Origin: Alistipes sp.
GTDB taxonomy: Bacteria; Bacteroidota; Bacteroidia; Bacteroidales; Rikenellaceae
Assembly: GCA_017408825.1 (NCBI GenBank)
Contig: JAFQTX010000027.1
Span: forward strand, 1 to 39,405
Reading direction: 5' to 3'
Length of the DNA stretch: 39,405 nt
Shown: positions 8,207 to 16,278 of the stretch, piece by piece
Layout of the letters: every line of letters begins with the position of its first letter
Numbering within the stretch: position 1 is the first letter of the stretch
Position numbers and translations under genes: made by a program
The notes under the pieces: model-generated
What the model saw: only the letters and a program-made list of their open reading frames with translations
Databases searched by the model: none
What the model was told of the DNA's origin: nothing

Positions 8207-8239
8207 TAGTTGGCCCGTGCATAAATGGGCCGCTACAAA
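8203..8239. promoter_or_regulatory. Two-part inverted repeat over the dxs promoter start
   Basis: TTTGTAG (8203-8209) mirrors CTACAAA (8233-8239), and inside it GGCCC (8212-8216) mirrors GGGCC (8227-8231). The outer arm includes the last bases of the -7 box, so the complete dyad exists only in DNA and would be truncated in the transcript. This suggests an operator rather than, or in addition to, an RNA hairpin. Confidence 0.5.
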
Positions 8240-8250
8240 CTGAATAAAAG

Positions 8251-10107
8251 ATGGTTGATAAGGAGTATAAATATCTTAGTGCTGTGGACTCACCTGCCGA
8301 CCTTAAGCGTCTGTCGGTGGCGGAGTTAGAGTGCTACTGTCGGGAGGTGCGCGACTACATCATCGAGTGCTGTGCTACCAATCCTGGCCACCTCGGCTCG
8401 AGCCTCGGCTCGGTCGAACTCACCGTAGCGTTGCACTATGTGTACGACACTCCGCAGGACCGTATAGTGTGGGATGTGGGCCATCAGGCATATGCTCATA
8501 AGATTATCACAGGTCGCCGCAAGGCCTTTGTTGATAATCGTAAGTATAACGGCATCAGTGGCTTCCCACGTATGGCCGAGAGTGAGTATGATGCCTTTGG
8601 TGCAGGACACTCGTCGGTGAGTATATCTGCCGCCTTTGGTATGGCCAAGGCTGTGGAGATGAGCGGTACGGGTGAGCACGTTGTTGCGGTGATTGGTGAT
8701 GGCGCTATGACTGGCGGCCTCGCCTTTGAGGGCCTGAACAATGCTGGCGCTTCGCCCACAACCGACCTCCTTGTGGTGCTCAACGACAACGAGATGTCGA
8801 TCGACAAGCCTACGGGAGCTCTCGACAGCTACCTCGTGCGTATGTCTACCTCGAAGTGGTACAACGGCCTAAAGCGTACGCTGTGGAAGGGTCTCGGTGT
8901 TGTGCCTCCACTACATCGTCTTGTGCGAAAAACGGGAAATGCCATTAAGCAGGGCCTGCTCCAAAATAGTAACCTGTTTGAGAGCTTCAACTTCCGCTAT
9001 TTTGGCGTTATTGACGGTCATAACATCGCTGAACTGATACGTACGTTGCGTGCGCTAAAGGATATTGGAGGCCCTAAGTTGTTGCATATCAAGACAGTAA
9101 AGGGTAAGGGCTATGCCGCAGCTGAGGCTAATCCCTCGGTGTGGCACGCTCCCGGCCGTTTCGATGTGGCTACGGGAGAGCGTATTCGCTCGGAGTACCC
9201 TGCGGCACGCTATCAAGATGTCTTTGGTCAGACACTCCTCGACCTGGCACGCTTGGATGAGCGAGTAGTGGGTATCACGCCTGCTATGCCCTCGGGGTGT
9301 TCGATGAATATAATGATGGAGGAACTTCCCGAGAGGTGCTTCGATGTGGGTATTGCTGAGGGTCACGCCGTGACATTCTCGGCAGGCCTTGCAGCTCAGG
9401 GCAAGCGCCCATTCTGCAACATATACTCCACATTTATGCAGCGTGCCTACGACAATGTTATCCACGACGTGGCGCTGCAAAACCTCCCCGTGGTAATGTG
9501 TCTTGATCGTGGCGGCCTCGTGGGTGAGGATGGTGCTACGCACCACGGCGCTTTCGACCTTGCATACTTCGGCTGTGTACCTAACCTCACTATTGCCGTG
9601 CCTCGCAACGAGCTTATGCTCCGCAATATGATGTATACGGCGCTAAATACCGATACCCCTACCGTCATTCGCTATCCACGAGGTATTGGCTGTGGCGTAG
9701 AGTGGCGTGATATGGCCTTCGAGAGTGTCGATATCGGTCGTGGTGAGTGCCTACATGAGGGCGACGATGTGGCGATCCTTGCAGTTGGTCCTATGGCCCA
9801 TGTGGCGTTGCGTGCTGCCGAGCGCTCGAAGCGTAGCGTGGCAGTATACGATATGCGCTATGCCAAGCCCCTTGATGAGGAGCTGATCCTCGAGGTGGGC
9901 CGACGCTTTAGCCGGGTAATTACAATCGAGGACGGTGTTGTGCGTGGTGGTGTTGGCGAGGCTATAACGGCACTTATGGCCAAGAATGGCCTATCACCTG
10001 AGGTACATCACTTAGGCATCGACGATAGGTTTGTCGAGCAGGGCACTCCCGCAGAGTTGTATGCTGACTGTGGCTACGACCTTCCCTCCCTCCTTAATTT
10101 ATTGTGA
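8251..10107 (+). CDS. dxs: 1-deoxy-D-xylulose-5-phosphate synthase
   Basis: Thiamine-diphosphate enzyme that condenses pyruvate and glyceraldehyde 3-phosphate in the first step of the MEP isoprenoid pathway; the product also feeds thiamine and pyridoxal synthesis. The 618 residues are full length. Visible family marks: VWDVGHQAYAHKI near the N-terminus, the ThDP/Mg motif GDGAMTGG followed by the paired Asn (GLNNAG), the transketolase-type segment IAEGHAVTFSAGLA, and DRGGLVGEDGATHHGAFD. The C-terminal transketolase domain is complete. It has its own -7 box and a dyad-containing leader, and a terminator-like hairpin follows 31 bases after the stop. Confidence 0.97.
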   Translation: MVDKEYKYLSAVDSPADLKRLSVAELECYCREVRDYIIECCATNPGHLGSSLGSVELTVALHYVYDTPQDRIVWDVGHQAYAHKIITGRRKAFVDNRKYNGISGFPRMAESEYDAFGAGHSSVSISAAFGMAKAVEMSGTGEHVVAVIGDGAMTGGLAFEGLNNAGASPTTDLLVVLNDNEMSIDKPTGALDSYLVRMSTSKWYNGLKRTLWKGLGVVPPLHRLVRKTGNAIKQGLLQNSNLFESFNFRYFGVIDGHNIAELIRTLRALKDIGGPKLLHIKTVKGKGYAAAEANPSVWHAPGRFDVATGERIRSEYPAARYQDVFGQTLLDLARLDERVVGITPAMPSGCSMNIMMEELPERCFDVGIAEGHAVTFSAGLAAQGKRPFCNIYSTFMQRAYDNVIHDVALQNLPVVMCLDRGGLVGEDGATHHGAFDLAYFGCVPNLTIAVPRNELMLRNMMYTALNTDTPTVIRYPRGIGCGVEWRDMAFESVDIGRGECLHEGDDVAILAVGPMAHVALRAAERSKRSVAVYDMRYAKPLDEELILEVGRRFSRVITIEDGVVRGGVGEAITALMAKNGLSPEVHHLGIDDRFVEQGTPAELYADCGYDLPSLLNLL

Positions 10108-10137
10108 TAAGGCAGCATCTACTGCCGCTAACAAAAG

Positions 10138-10188
10138 AAAATGCGAATGAGCAGTACGCTTTAGTACAGCCCATCCGCATTTTTTTTG
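10138..10188 (+). terminator. Structured hairpin terminator after dxs
   Basis: ATGCG (10141-10145) pairs with CGCAT (10176-10180); ATG, GC and GTAC steps continue inward to a GCTTTA loop (10158-10163), separated by single mismatches. AAA before and a run of eight T after complete an intrinsic-terminator shape. The same architecture with a different outer stem follows kbl at 37480-37526. Confidence 0.75.
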
Positions 10189-10198
10189 CCGAGCGTTG

Positions 10199-10270
10199 TA
10201 TCTGCTACCTTCTGACAATAAATCCCTTTATCGTGATAAGGGGTCATCTGCGGCCTTCTGACAAGAAATT
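10199..10270 (+). repeat. Direct repeats of an ATCTGC/CCTTCTGACAA motif
   Basis: Two copies of ATCTGC..CCTTCTGACAA.AAAT lie about 47 bases apart, at 10199-10223 and 10246-10270. A related copy (ACATCTACGGCCTTCTG) occurs at 37542-37558. The second copy is preceded by TAAGG, as are the related motifs directly after dxs and kbl. Confidence 0.6.
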
Positions 10271-10304
10271 TGGTTCTGGGGCTGATTGAGGTTGCAGCGG
10301 GTTA

Positions 10305-10366
10305 TTTTTTAGGACCATTAAGACCATTAGGACCATAAGACCATTACGAGGTCGGGTACCACGCTG
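10305..10366 (+). repeat. Dispersed repeat copy made of 9-nt AGGACC/AAGACC units
   Basis: A T6 run is followed by consecutive 9-base units of the form TTAGGACCA or TTAAGACCA (one is shortened to 8), ending in TTACGAGGTCGGGTACCACGC. The same unit series and tail occur three times in tandem at 37744-37950. Confidence 0.75.
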
Positions 10367-10437
10367 CTGTTTCGGCCGTTGGCTGTTAGTTCTGTTGGCC
10401 GCAACCGCCTTAATTATCTTAGTGTCTCATTGTCGGG

Positions 10438-10519
10438 TTTAGGGAGATTAGGGAATTTAATGAAATTAGGGAGTTTAGTGATTATCCTTAATTTCCCTAA
10501 TCTCCTTAAACTCCCTAAA
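10438..10519. repeat. Long imperfect hairpin of 9-nt units
   Basis: The left arm reads in 9-base steps with GGGAG, GGGAA and ATGAA cores, the right arm in 9-base steps with CCCTAA and CCTTAA cores. The ends TTTAGGGAG (10438-10446) and CTCCCTAAA (10511-10519) are exact complements. The structure ends 18 bases before the glnA stop and would form at the 3' end of the leftward glnA transcript. Confidence 0.7.
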
Positions 10520-10537
10520 TTCTTTATCTTACAAGTA

Positions 10538-12040
10538 CTATCCGCAGTGGAAATACTTGTGTACGAGGGCGAGCATCTGCTCACGGTCGTTGCCGATGTC
10601 GCTACGAAGAGTGCGGTCATCAAACGAGCGCAACGACTTGATGATGCCATCTATCATCGCTGGGCTGAAGACTCCACGGCTCTCAAATATTGCTCGCTGA
10701 CGCTCAAGGCAGTCGGCCGAGGCGGCGCAGCTATCAGGCAGCTGTGCCAGACCCTTCAACTTATCCTCGTTCTCCTTGAGGTGGATATTCACGTTCACAT
10801 AGGTGCGCTCAGCGATATCGAGTGCATTGTCGAGCTCGAAGCCATAGCGGCAGGCAACAGCCAAGCCTGCGATAAGTTCATATACATCGGCAGAGCCATC
10901 TGGAGAGCGCATCTCCACGGTCTGCTTCTGCGAGGTGTCGTAGTGGCTATCACCCTCGAGAGGGTTGGCTATGCGGCACATATCGCTCTTTGCGGCCCAG
11001 CCAAGTGGTACACGCACCAATACCGAGCGGTTGCGGTCGCCCCAGCAGATATTTGTAGGCGCCTCCTGGTGTGGCACAAGGCGGAAGTATGACGTAGGAT
11101 TGGTGTTACCAAAGGCGGTGATTGATGGCGCAAGCTCCATCATACCTGCGATAGCCTTACGTGCAACGGGCGAGAGGAGACCATCTTGAAGCATCATATT
11201 TTTGCCATCCTTCATTATACGCATATGTATATGGAGTCCCGAGCCTGCCTTGCCTGCCGTAATCTTGGGCGCAAATGTCACGTCGAAGCCATAGCGATAT
11301 GCGAGGTTGCGGATGATCCACTTGGCGATGACAAGCTGGTCGGCAGCATCGGGGGCTGCTACGGGGAGGAACTCTATCTCGTTCTGCTCGTATGTTAGGC
11401 CGTCGTACGAGAAGTTACCCACCTCCGAGTGGCCATACTTGATCTGTCCGCCAGCCTGAGCGATGTAGGCCATACACTCGGTGCGGAACTCGTTGAACTT
11501 AGCATATGGTGCTGACTCGTGGTAGCCCCTCTGGTCGGTAGCAGGGAATAGGGCCTCCTCCTCGGCGATGACGTAGTACTCCAACTCTCCCATAGCCTCA
11601 AACTGCATACCTGTCACCTCCTCGAAGGCTGCGCACGCCTTAAGCAGTGTGTAGCGTGGTGCCGAGGCTAATGGCTCGCCATCCTTGTTGAAGAATGAGC
11701 AGAGCATTGTGAGCGTTGGGATCTCGGCAAAGGGGTCGAGGAAGGCGGTACTGAAGCGTGGCACTACGTATAGGTCGCTACTGCCCGCCTCGATAAACGG
11801 GAAGAGGCTCGAGCCATCAACACGCTCACCACAGCTGAGTATGGCATCGAGGTATGCTGCGTTGTTGATTACAAAGTTGAGCGTCTTAAGTCGCCCATCA
11901 CCCGCAGGATACATAAAGTTTACCATACGCACGTCATTCTCGGTGATGTAGCGTACGATGTCGGCCTTGGTGAACTCTCGTGCAGGCTTACCCAAGAAGG
12001 CAACCACCTTATTGGGGTTTAGTTCTAACTCTCGTTTCAT
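10538..12040 (-). CDS. glnA: Glutamine synthetase family protein (GS-I type)
   Basis: Predicted to make glutamine from glutamate, ammonia and ATP. At 500 residues it is in the GS-I size range. Recognisable parts are the beta-grasp region with YPAGDGRLKTLNF, ELEYYVI (metal-binding Glu), GSGLHIHM (ATP/metal His), NPTSYFRLVPHQEAPTNICW with the nearby arginine-rich GDRNRSVLVRVPLGW, and VEMRSPDGSADVYE. No NLYxLPPE-type adenylylation loop is visible in the C-terminal part, so control by GlnE is unlikely. It is leftward, downstream of yciH, and ends at repeat-rich DNA. A role as a GS-like ligase for another amine cannot be excluded from motifs alone. Confidence 0.87.
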   Translation of the reverse strand: MKRELELNPNKVVAFLGKPAREFTKADIVRYITENDVRMVNFMYPAGDGRLKTLNFVINNAAYLDAILSCGERVDGSSLFPFIEAGSSDLYVVPRFSTAFLDPFAEIPTLTMLCSFFNKDGEPLASAPRYTLLKACAAFEEVTGMQFEAMGELEYYVIAEEEALFPATDQRGYHESAPYAKFNEFRTECMAYIAQAGGQIKYGHSEVGNFSYDGLTYEQNEIEFLPVAAPDAADQLVIAKWIIRNLAYRYGFDVTFAPKITAGKAGSGLHIHMRIMKDGKNMMLQDGLLSPVARKAIAGMMELAPSITAFGNTNPTSYFRLVPHQEAPTNICWGDRNRSVLVRVPLGWAAKSDMCRIANPLEGDSHYDTSQKQTVEMRSPDGSADVYELIAGLAVACRYGFELDNALDIAERTYVNVNIHLKENEDKLKGLAQLPDSCAASADCLERQRAIFESRGVFSPAMIDGIIKSLRSFDDRTLRSDIGNDREQMLALVHKYFHCG

Positions 12041-12086
12041 ACTCTAATGTGTTATAAATATGTGTTTTATACTCTATGTTTAGGTG

Positions 12087-12440
12087 CTATCCTCCAGCCC
12101 TCTTGCAGCGGTAGCCTGCCTTGGTGAGAAGCTCCACTACACGGTCACGATGGTCGCCCTGAATGATTATCTCGCCATCCTTGGCCGTGCCTCCCACGCC
12201 GCAGCTCTTCTTAAGCTCCTTGCCCAGGGCTGCGAGATCGTCGGCGCTACCCACAAAGCCTCGTACGACAGTGGCCACACGCCCTCCCTTGAGACGGTCG
12301 AGCCATACACGTAGGTTTTGTCTCTCGGGAGCGAGGGTCTCTATCTGCTCATCGTCCGAGGTCTGAAATTGGTAGTCTGGGTTGGTAGAAAATACCACGC
12401 CAAGGCGATCTTTCCAATCGTTATCCATATATTTAGCCAT
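12087..12440 (-). CDS. yciH: SUI1/eIF1-like translation factor (YciH family)
   Basis: A 117-residue cytoplasmic protein of the SUI1 fold, related to eukaryotic eIF1, which monitors start-codon choice; bacterial YciH has been linked to initiation fidelity and stress translation. The second half carries the family core: RVWLDRLKGGRVATVV, a KELKKSCGVGGTAKDGEI segment and IQGDHRDRVVELLTKAGY, in the usual order. The N-terminal 40 residues are variable and polar. It lies 46 bases upstream of glnA on the same strand and is divergent from the DUF4435 gene; the gap between them is very AT-rich. Confidence 0.92.
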   Translation of the reverse strand: MAKYMDNDWKDRLGVVFSTNPDYQFQTSDDEQIETLAPERQNLRVWLDRLKGGRVATVVRGFVGSADDLAALGKELKKSCGVGGTAKDGEIIIQGDHRDRVVELLTKAGYRCKRAGG

Positions 12441-12493
12441 ATATATTATAGATATAATATAGATATAATTACGACAATATTGGTTAAAAAAGT

Positions 12494-13609
12494 ATGTCCA
12501 ATCACAAAGATATAAAAAATTTTTGTAACTTTACGTCTGTGAAACAGAATAAGCGAAATAGGCGTAGGCGTGATCTCACGTCGTACAATCCAAATAGGTT
12601 GCCCGATATTCTTCCTCCCGAGGACGATAGGCACCTTGTGCACGTATATGTCGAGGGTTACGAGGATGTGGCCTTCTGGCGTGGTATATTCGACCACTTT
12701 CGCAACCCATACTTGCGATTTGAAATATCGGTGCCCAATCGTGACGACCTGCCAAAGGGTAAGAAGGTGCTTATGTCGATGATCGGACGTACCGACCCCG
12801 AGCGTATTATTCTATGTGTGGACTCCGACTTCGACTATCTGTTCGATGGTGCTACGGAGCAGTCGCGAGAGCTCTTGGCAGCCGATAATATGTTTCACAC
12901 ATATGTCTATGCCACAGAGAACTATCTCTGTTATGCGCCATCGCTACGAAACGTGTGTGTCAAGGCTACGAAGAACGATACTCGCATCTTCGACTTCGAA
13001 AAATTCTTCGCTGAATACTCACGTATAATATATCCCCTCTTTTTGTGGTATGTCTACTCGGCGCAGCTCTCACACGAGAGTGTCTTTACACTCGCCGAGT
13101 TCAAGGCTTCGGTGCGCCTTGGATATGTCGATATTCGTCATAATGGTGAGAGTACGTTGGCCTGGTTGCAGCGCAATGTGGAGCGTAGGGTGCAGTCGCT
13201 CGAGCGCGACAATGCCACGATGATTGGTGAGGTGGCGGACTTTGGCCAGAAGCTCAAACTTAGAGGTGTGGAGCGTGATAACTGCTATATGTTTATGCAC
13301 GGCCATACGCTGATGGATAATGTTGTGCTGGTGGTACTTACATCGGTGTGCGACAAGCTAAGACAGCTCTCCATTGCAAAGATTAATGGCTCGAAGGTGG
13401 AGGGCGTAGCACTTAAAAACGAGCTACAAAACTATACAAACACCCTACGATCAATTCGTGATGTGCTACTCGACAACGAAAACTATACCTCCTCGCCCCT
13501 TTATAAGCGTCTGCGTGACGACATTCAACAGTATCTGGATGTGATGATTACACGCATCAAACAACGCCAAGAGCCAGAGGTGATGCTCAGGTGTAATTTT
13601 GAACCGTAA
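12494..13609 (+). CDS. DUF4435 domain protein
   Basis: The 371-residue product matches the DUF4435 pattern as remembered: an early HVYVEGYEDVAFWRGIF segment, then ERIILCVDSDFDYLFDG, which together resemble the acidic clusters of a TOPRIM-type fold, and an ATENYLC segment. This family is often found beside ATPases in defence or repair loci, but no ATPase is adjacent here; the flanks are yciH and an AraC regulator. Biochemical role unknown. The start is uncertain: ATG at 12494 is preceded by little leader, while a -7-like TAACTTTAC at 12526-12534 and a GTG at 12539 lie just inside, and the first 15 residues look unlike the conserved body. Confidence 0.72.
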   Translation: MSNHKDIKNFCNFTSVKQNKRNRRRRDLTSYNPNRLPDILPPEDDRHLVHVYVEGYEDVAFWRGIFDHFRNPYLRFEISVPNRDDLPKGKKVLMSMIGRTDPERIILCVDSDFDYLFDGATEQSRELLAADNMFHTYVYATENYLCYAPSLRNVCVKATKNDTRIFDFEKFFAEYSRIIYPLFLWYVYSAQLSHESVFTLAEFKASVRLGYVDIRHNGESTLAWLQRNVERRVQSLERDNATMIGEVADFGQKLKLRGVERDNCYMFMHGHTLMDNVVLVVLTSVCDKLRQLSIAKINGSKVEGVALKNELQNYTNTLRSIRDVLLDNENYTSSPLYKRLRDDIQQYLDVMITRIKQRQEPEVMLRCNFEP

Positions 13610-13815
13610 AGTGGTTTTTTAATCACACAAAAATATCTATAAATATAAGTTTTGCAACCTTTTATAGAGGCAAAAAGACCCGAAAATAAAATAATTTGCA
13701 CACTTTTTTAATGTTTTACACTAAAACTGCTTGTAAATTAATTTTATTTGCGTATATTTGTGTGCTGAATTATAGATATATTTGATAAAAGATAACCATA
13801 AAACTACTTAAACTT
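13610..13815. promoter_or_regulatory. Upstream region of the AraC-type gene with two -7 boxes
   Basis: A 206-base AT-rich gap. TATATTTG occurs at 13753-13760 and again at 13777-13784; both match TAnnTTTG. For the first, CTTG at 13730-13733 lies 19 bases upstream, the expected -33 spacing. Close to the DUF4435 stop a short GTGGTT/AATCAC stem (about 13612-13627) could be a weak terminator. Confidence 0.55.
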
Positions 13816-14688
13816 ATGTCAAACCAGTGTCCAGCAACCTGCCATTCTTATACGGTGGAACCCGAAGCCGGTTTCAGCCTTATTACCCTGAAAGAGGGAG
13901 AGAAGCTCATTGTTGACCGAGGTGATTATAACAGTTTATTATTCCTCCTTGCTGGTAATTTTGAGATTACCTCTGAGGAGCGTCGTGAGTATGTAGTTCG
14001 TGAGCACCACTTCGTATTCTGCTTCCGTGCATACCACTATGAGATAACAGCACTCACTGATGTCGAGATCATCAAGGCTCACTTTATAACTGCCGGTGCT
14101 ACCTGCGATATGATCCCATTCAACAGCATCGTGGGTAAAATCAAGAAGATAAACTACAAATTTACTCAGGTGGCATTTAACGATGCACTCGACCTATTTA
14201 TGCGCACCATGCGCCTATACCTGCTCAATAATATGCACTGCAACCACCTGCATAGAGCAAAGATACAGGAGATGTTCGTAATTTTCAAGTTCTTCTACAC
14301 GCCTCAGATTCAGTTGCGCACCTTCTACAACTTGTTTGATCGCAACCAGTCGTTCGCATCGCTTGTGCGTAACAACGCACCACGTGTTAAGACCGTCGAG
14401 GAGCTTGCCGACATCTGTGGTTTCAGTATTCAGCACTTCAACAATATGTTCAAGCAGGAGTTCCACGACACTCCATATAGCTGGATGCAGAAGCAGCGTA
14501 TCGTGGAGATCGAGCGCCTTTTGACCGAGACCAACGTGCCGCTGAAGAGCATCATCAAGATGTATAGCTTCACCAACCACGGCCACTTTGCCCTCTTCTG
14601 TCGCAAGTATCTAAAGAAGACTCCGCTTAAGATCCGCAAGGAGGCCCGTGCCTTGAAGGAGGCTGCTGCCGCCGCTGCCGCAGAGTAG
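13816..14688 (+). CDS. AraC-family transcriptional regulator
   Basis: A 290-residue DNA-binding regulator. The N-terminal half (about 1-175) is predicted to be a cupin-like sensor fold (EGEKLIVDRGDYNSLLFLLAGNF), the C-terminal part two helix-turn-helix units: VEELADICGFSIQHFNNMFKQEF and LKSIIKMYSFTNHGHFALFCRKYLKKTPL, the latter being the classic AraC signature. The protein ends in an alanine run. Ligand and targets are unknown; this type in Bacteroidales often controls transport or envelope genes elsewhere in the genome. It stands alone between its own promoter region and a strong terminator. Confidence 0.88.
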   Translation: MSNQCPATCHSYTVEPEAGFSLITLKEGEKLIVDRGDYNSLLFLLAGNFEITSEERREYVVREHHFVFCFRAYHYEITALTDVEIIKAHFITAGATCDMIPFNSIVGKIKKINYKFTQVAFNDALDLFMRTMRLYLLNNMHCNHLHRAKIQEMFVIFKFFYTPQIQLRTFYNLFDRNQSFASLVRNNAPRVKTVEELADICGFSIQHFNNMFKQEFHDTPYSWMQKQRIVEIERLLTETNVPLKSIIKMYSFTNHGHFALFCRKYLKKTPLKIRKEARALKEAAAAAAAE

Positions 14689-14732
14689 TTGAGTGTATTA
14701 CGGCGTTAGAGATTCAACCTCATGACAAATGT

Positions 14733-14770
14733 GGGGATGACTAATTTACTTTTAGTCATCCCCGTTTTTT
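14733..14770 (+). terminator. Strong intrinsic terminator after the AraC-type gene
   Basis: GGGGATGACTAA (14733-14744) pairs perfectly with TTAGTCATCCCC (14752-14763), loop TTTACTT, then G and six T residues. The 12-bp stem ends transcription 45 bases after the stop codon and separates this gene from ricT. Confidence 0.9.
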
Positions 14771-14814
14771 GTATGTTTCTCTGAGCGACACTTCCGTTTT
14801 TCACTTTTTTTGCG

Positions 14815-14823
14815 TATCTTTAC
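14815..14823 (+). promoter_or_regulatory. Probable -7 box of the ricT operon
   Basis: TATCTTTAC differs from the Bacteroidetes -7 consensus TAnnTTTG at the last consensus base only. It lies 52 bases before the ricT start, after the preceding terminator. The leader also contains a small GGTGC/GCACC hairpin near 14840-14853. Confidence 0.45.
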
Positions 14824-14874
14824 GCCGAGAAGTATATATGGTGCACCTGCACCTAACGATAATATTGATTTACG

Positions 14875-16275
14875 ATGAGTTGTAATAAGAAACATGCTCC
14901 CGAGATGGGACGTGGATGCGCATTCTGTGACTGTGGCAACGAGCTTGAGGCTTGTGCTGTCGAAGGGTGCTATAAGCTCCACGAAACCAACTGGTTGGAG
15001 GAGTATCCCGATAATATACCGACGGACATATTTGAGGTGAGATTTAAGAATACACGACGCTCATACTACCAGAATGTCAATAACCTGGAGCTTAAGCGTG
15101 GTGATATCGTGGCCGTAGAGGCGCAGCCAGGTCACGACATCGGCATCATATCGCTGACGGGCGATATGGTGGCTAAGCAGATGCGTCGTGTGGGCTTCAA
15201 CCCCCACAACGGAGAGTTCAAGAAGATATACCGCAAGGCTCGCCCATACGACATCGAGCGCTGGCAGGAGGCCATAGCCTTAGAGCACGAGACGATGATC
15301 GCTTCACGTCAGATTGCTGCCGACATGGGTCTTAATATGAAGATTGGCGATGTTGAGTATCAGGGAGATAGGCTAAAGGCAATATTCTACTACATCGCCG
15401 ATGAGCGTGTCGATTTCCGAGAGCTTATAAAGGTGTTCGCAGAGCGTTTCCGCATACGCATCGAGATGAAGCAGATTGGTGCTCGTCAGGAGGCTGGCCG
15501 CATTGGTGGCATCGGCGCTTGTGGCCGTGAGCTATGCTGTGCATCGTGGATGTCGAGTTTCTCGAGTGTGACGACAAATGCCGCACGTATGCAGGAGATA
15601 TCGCTCAACCCACAGAAGCTGGCTGGTCAGTGCTCGAAGTTAAAGTGCTGCCTGATGTACGAGTACGACGTTTATGCCGATGCCCGCCGCACAATACCTC
15701 GTCTACGTGAGCCACTTCAGGCCCTCGATGGCGAGTACTTCCTCGTGAAGGTAGACCCTCTGGCACAGACAATGTCGTTCTCAACGAGCAAGAACTCGAT
15801 AGTGAACTTCACAACGCTATCTATCGACCGTGTTAAGGAGATCATAGCACTCAACCGTGCGGGCCAGAAGGTAGAGACCCTTGTGGGCGACGACGATGAG
15901 AGCGTTGTTGAGGAGCCTACATATCGTCATGCTGAGGATAGCATCACACGTTTCGACAATAAAAACAAGCGCTCTAAGCGTTCGAAGCGTCGTTCGAAGG
16001 ATCGTGGCGAGCAGGGTGAGGGTGCTGCGGGGCAGCCTGAACAGCCTAAGCAGGAGGCAGCAACCACTGAGCCTAAGGCTGAGGGCGAGGTTGATGCTAA
16101 GCCCGAACGTAAGCCTCGTGAGGAGCGCCAGCGTAACAACCGTAAAAACAACCGACACCACAAGCACAATCGTGGTGATGGCCGAAACCCCCAGAGCGAC
16201 CCAAGGGGCGAAACAAGGGGTGAGACAAGGAGCGAGACAAGGGGTGAGACGAGTGGTGAGGCAAAGAGTGAGTAG
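14875..16275 (+). CDS. ricT: RicT/PSP1-domain protein
   Basis: PSP1-family protein of 466 residues. In Bacillus, RicT (YaaT) with RicA and RicF forms an iron-sulfur complex that affects RNase Y-dependent mRNA processing and development; whether that holds in Bacteroidales is not established. The core (about 40-310) has the expected segments GDIVAVEAQPGHDIGI, VDFRELIKVFAERFRIRIEMKQIG and IGACGRELCCASW, with the conserved cysteines, then LKCCLMYEY. Four more cysteines lie near the N-terminus (GCAFCDCGNELEAC). The last 120 residues are a lysine/arginine/glutamate-rich tail ending in short RGET-type repeats. It leads a rightward operon with gldH, trmB and rlmD; RicT beside GldH is a recurrent Bacteroidetes arrangement. 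Confidence 0.9.
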   Translation: MSCNKKHAPEMGRGCAFCDCGNELEACAVEGCYKLHETNWLEEYPDNIPTDIFEVRFKNTRRSYYQNVNNLELKRGDIVAVEAQPGHDIGIISLTGDMVAKQMRRVGFNPHNGEFKKIYRKARPYDIERWQEAIALEHETMIASRQIAADMGLNMKIGDVEYQGDRLKAIFYYIADERVDFRELIKVFAERFRIRIEMKQIGARQEAGRIGGIGACGRELCCASWMSSFSSVTTNAARMQEISLNPQKLAGQCSKLKCCLMYEYDVYADARRTIPRLREPLQALDGEYFLVKVDPLAQTMSFSTSKNSIVNFTTLSIDRVKEIIALNRAGQKVETLVGDDDESVVEEPTYRHAEDSITRFDNKNKRSKRSKRRSKDRGEQGEGAAGQPEQPKQEAATTEPKAEGEVDAKPERKPREERQRNNRKNNRHHKHNRGDGRNPQSDPRGETRGETRSETRGETSGEAKSE

Positions 16276-16278
16276 TGT

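Larger units (their letters stand above)
10108..10537. other. Repeat-rich intergenic region between dxs and glnA
   Basis: This 430-base gap between two convergent genes is a mosaic of modules that recur at 37453-37985. In order: a TAAGG..GCATCT motif (10108-10126), a structured hairpin with T-run (10138-10188), two ATCTGC..CCTTCTGACAA motifs (10199-10220 and 10246-10267), a block of 9-nt units with AGGACC/AAGACC cores (10305-10366), a CCGCAACCGCCTTAATTATC motif (10400-10419), and a long hairpin of 9-nt units (10438-10519). No gene is seen in it. Confidence 0.75.

Noticed and set aside
10379-11092. Rightward 237-codon open frame starting in the dxs-glnA gap
   Set aside because: Most of it lies antisense to glutamine synthetase, which has clear family motifs; the frame has no recognisable domain.
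16195-16275. Separate repeat element at the end of ricT (12-base GGTGAGACAAGG-type units)
   Set aside because: It is in frame and encodes a short RGET-type repeat tail of RicT; a low-complexity protein end explains it.
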